Assembly (NCBI GenBank): GCA_964526435.1
Contig: CAZGIC010000130.1
Location: 1-5,282 of the forward strand
Length of the DNA: 5,282 nt
Direction of reading: 5' to 3'
Origin: Gallispira sp964526435
Lineage (GTDB): Bacteria > Bacillota > Clostridia > Lachnospirales > CAG-274
Under the pieces are notes generated by a model. The model was not told the origin of the DNA and did not search any database. It was given only the letters and a program-made list of their open reading frames with translations. A program made the translations under genes and the position numbers. This document shows, piece by piece, positions 5,235-5,282 of this stretch. Positions within the stretch are counted from its first letter, which is position 1, and every line of letters starts with the position of its first letter.

Positions 5235-5282
5235 TTAATTATATATTGCTGTTTTTGTATCTGCGTCCCATTCAACACTTAC
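5235..5282 (-). CDS. C-terminal end of a convergent gene, possibly a copper-amine-oxidase-N-like stalk domain protein
   Basis: Reading from the right edge on the minus strand gives VSVEWDADTKTAIYN and then TAA at 5237-5235. The pattern V-x-W-D-x-x-T-K-T-x-x-I is typical of the last strands of the copper amine oxidase N-terminal-like (stalk) domain. That domain is common in secreted and surface proteins of Clostridia and usually ends the protein. Only 15 residues are visible, so the family call rests on this short motif. The orientation fits the bidirectional terminator, which would lie about 135 bp downstream of this stop. Confidence 0.5.
   Translation of the reverse strand, partial: VSVEWDADTKTAIYN

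Overview
The window is AT-rich, with Shine-Dalgarno-led genes, AGA-rich coding and compact operons. It looks like a low-GC Gram-positive bacterium, most likely a gut-type Clostridia (Lachnospiraceae or a relative). The taxonomic call is inferred from sequence style and from the familiar form of the ArsR and HMA proteins. It was not computed.

Left part (1-2176), read on the minus strand. A TTG-started coaBC (coenzyme A biosynthesis) is followed after 28 bp by modA, a lipoprotein molybdate-binding protein. The two probably share one transcript from a clear promoter at 2207-2235. No modB or modC follows modA inside the window. Instead, positions 1 to about 160 hold non-coding DNA that is GC-richer than the rest and full of small palindromes. 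It looks like a dispersed repeat that continues past the left edge.

Right part (2177-5103), read on the plus strand. This is a heavy-metal efflux locus divergent from coaBC. It contains an ArsR/SmtB-family sensor with a His-rich N-terminus and a Cys cluster, then a 72-residue free-standing HMA metal-binding protein with a DCxxC motif, then a 628-residue P1B-2-type (Zn/Cd/Pb) ATPase with no N-terminal metal-binding domain of its own. The sensor has its own promoter. The HMA-ATPase pair has a second promoter. Each promoter overlaps or adjoins inverted repeats that could be operators. The expected logic is that metal binding to the ArsR protein releases it from DNA, after which the pump and its small partner are made and the cation is exported. 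A strong bidirectional terminator at 5061-5100 closes the locus.

Right edge (5235-5282). The last 15 codons of a convergent minus-strand gene are visible. Its C-terminus resembles the copper-amine-oxidase-N-like stalk domain found in Firmicute surface proteins.

I see no new defence or mobile system. The points most worth a second look are the split HMA/ATPase arrangement, the unusual metal-ligand set of the sensor, the candidate operators, the coaBC-modA pairing with modB missing, and the edge repeat.
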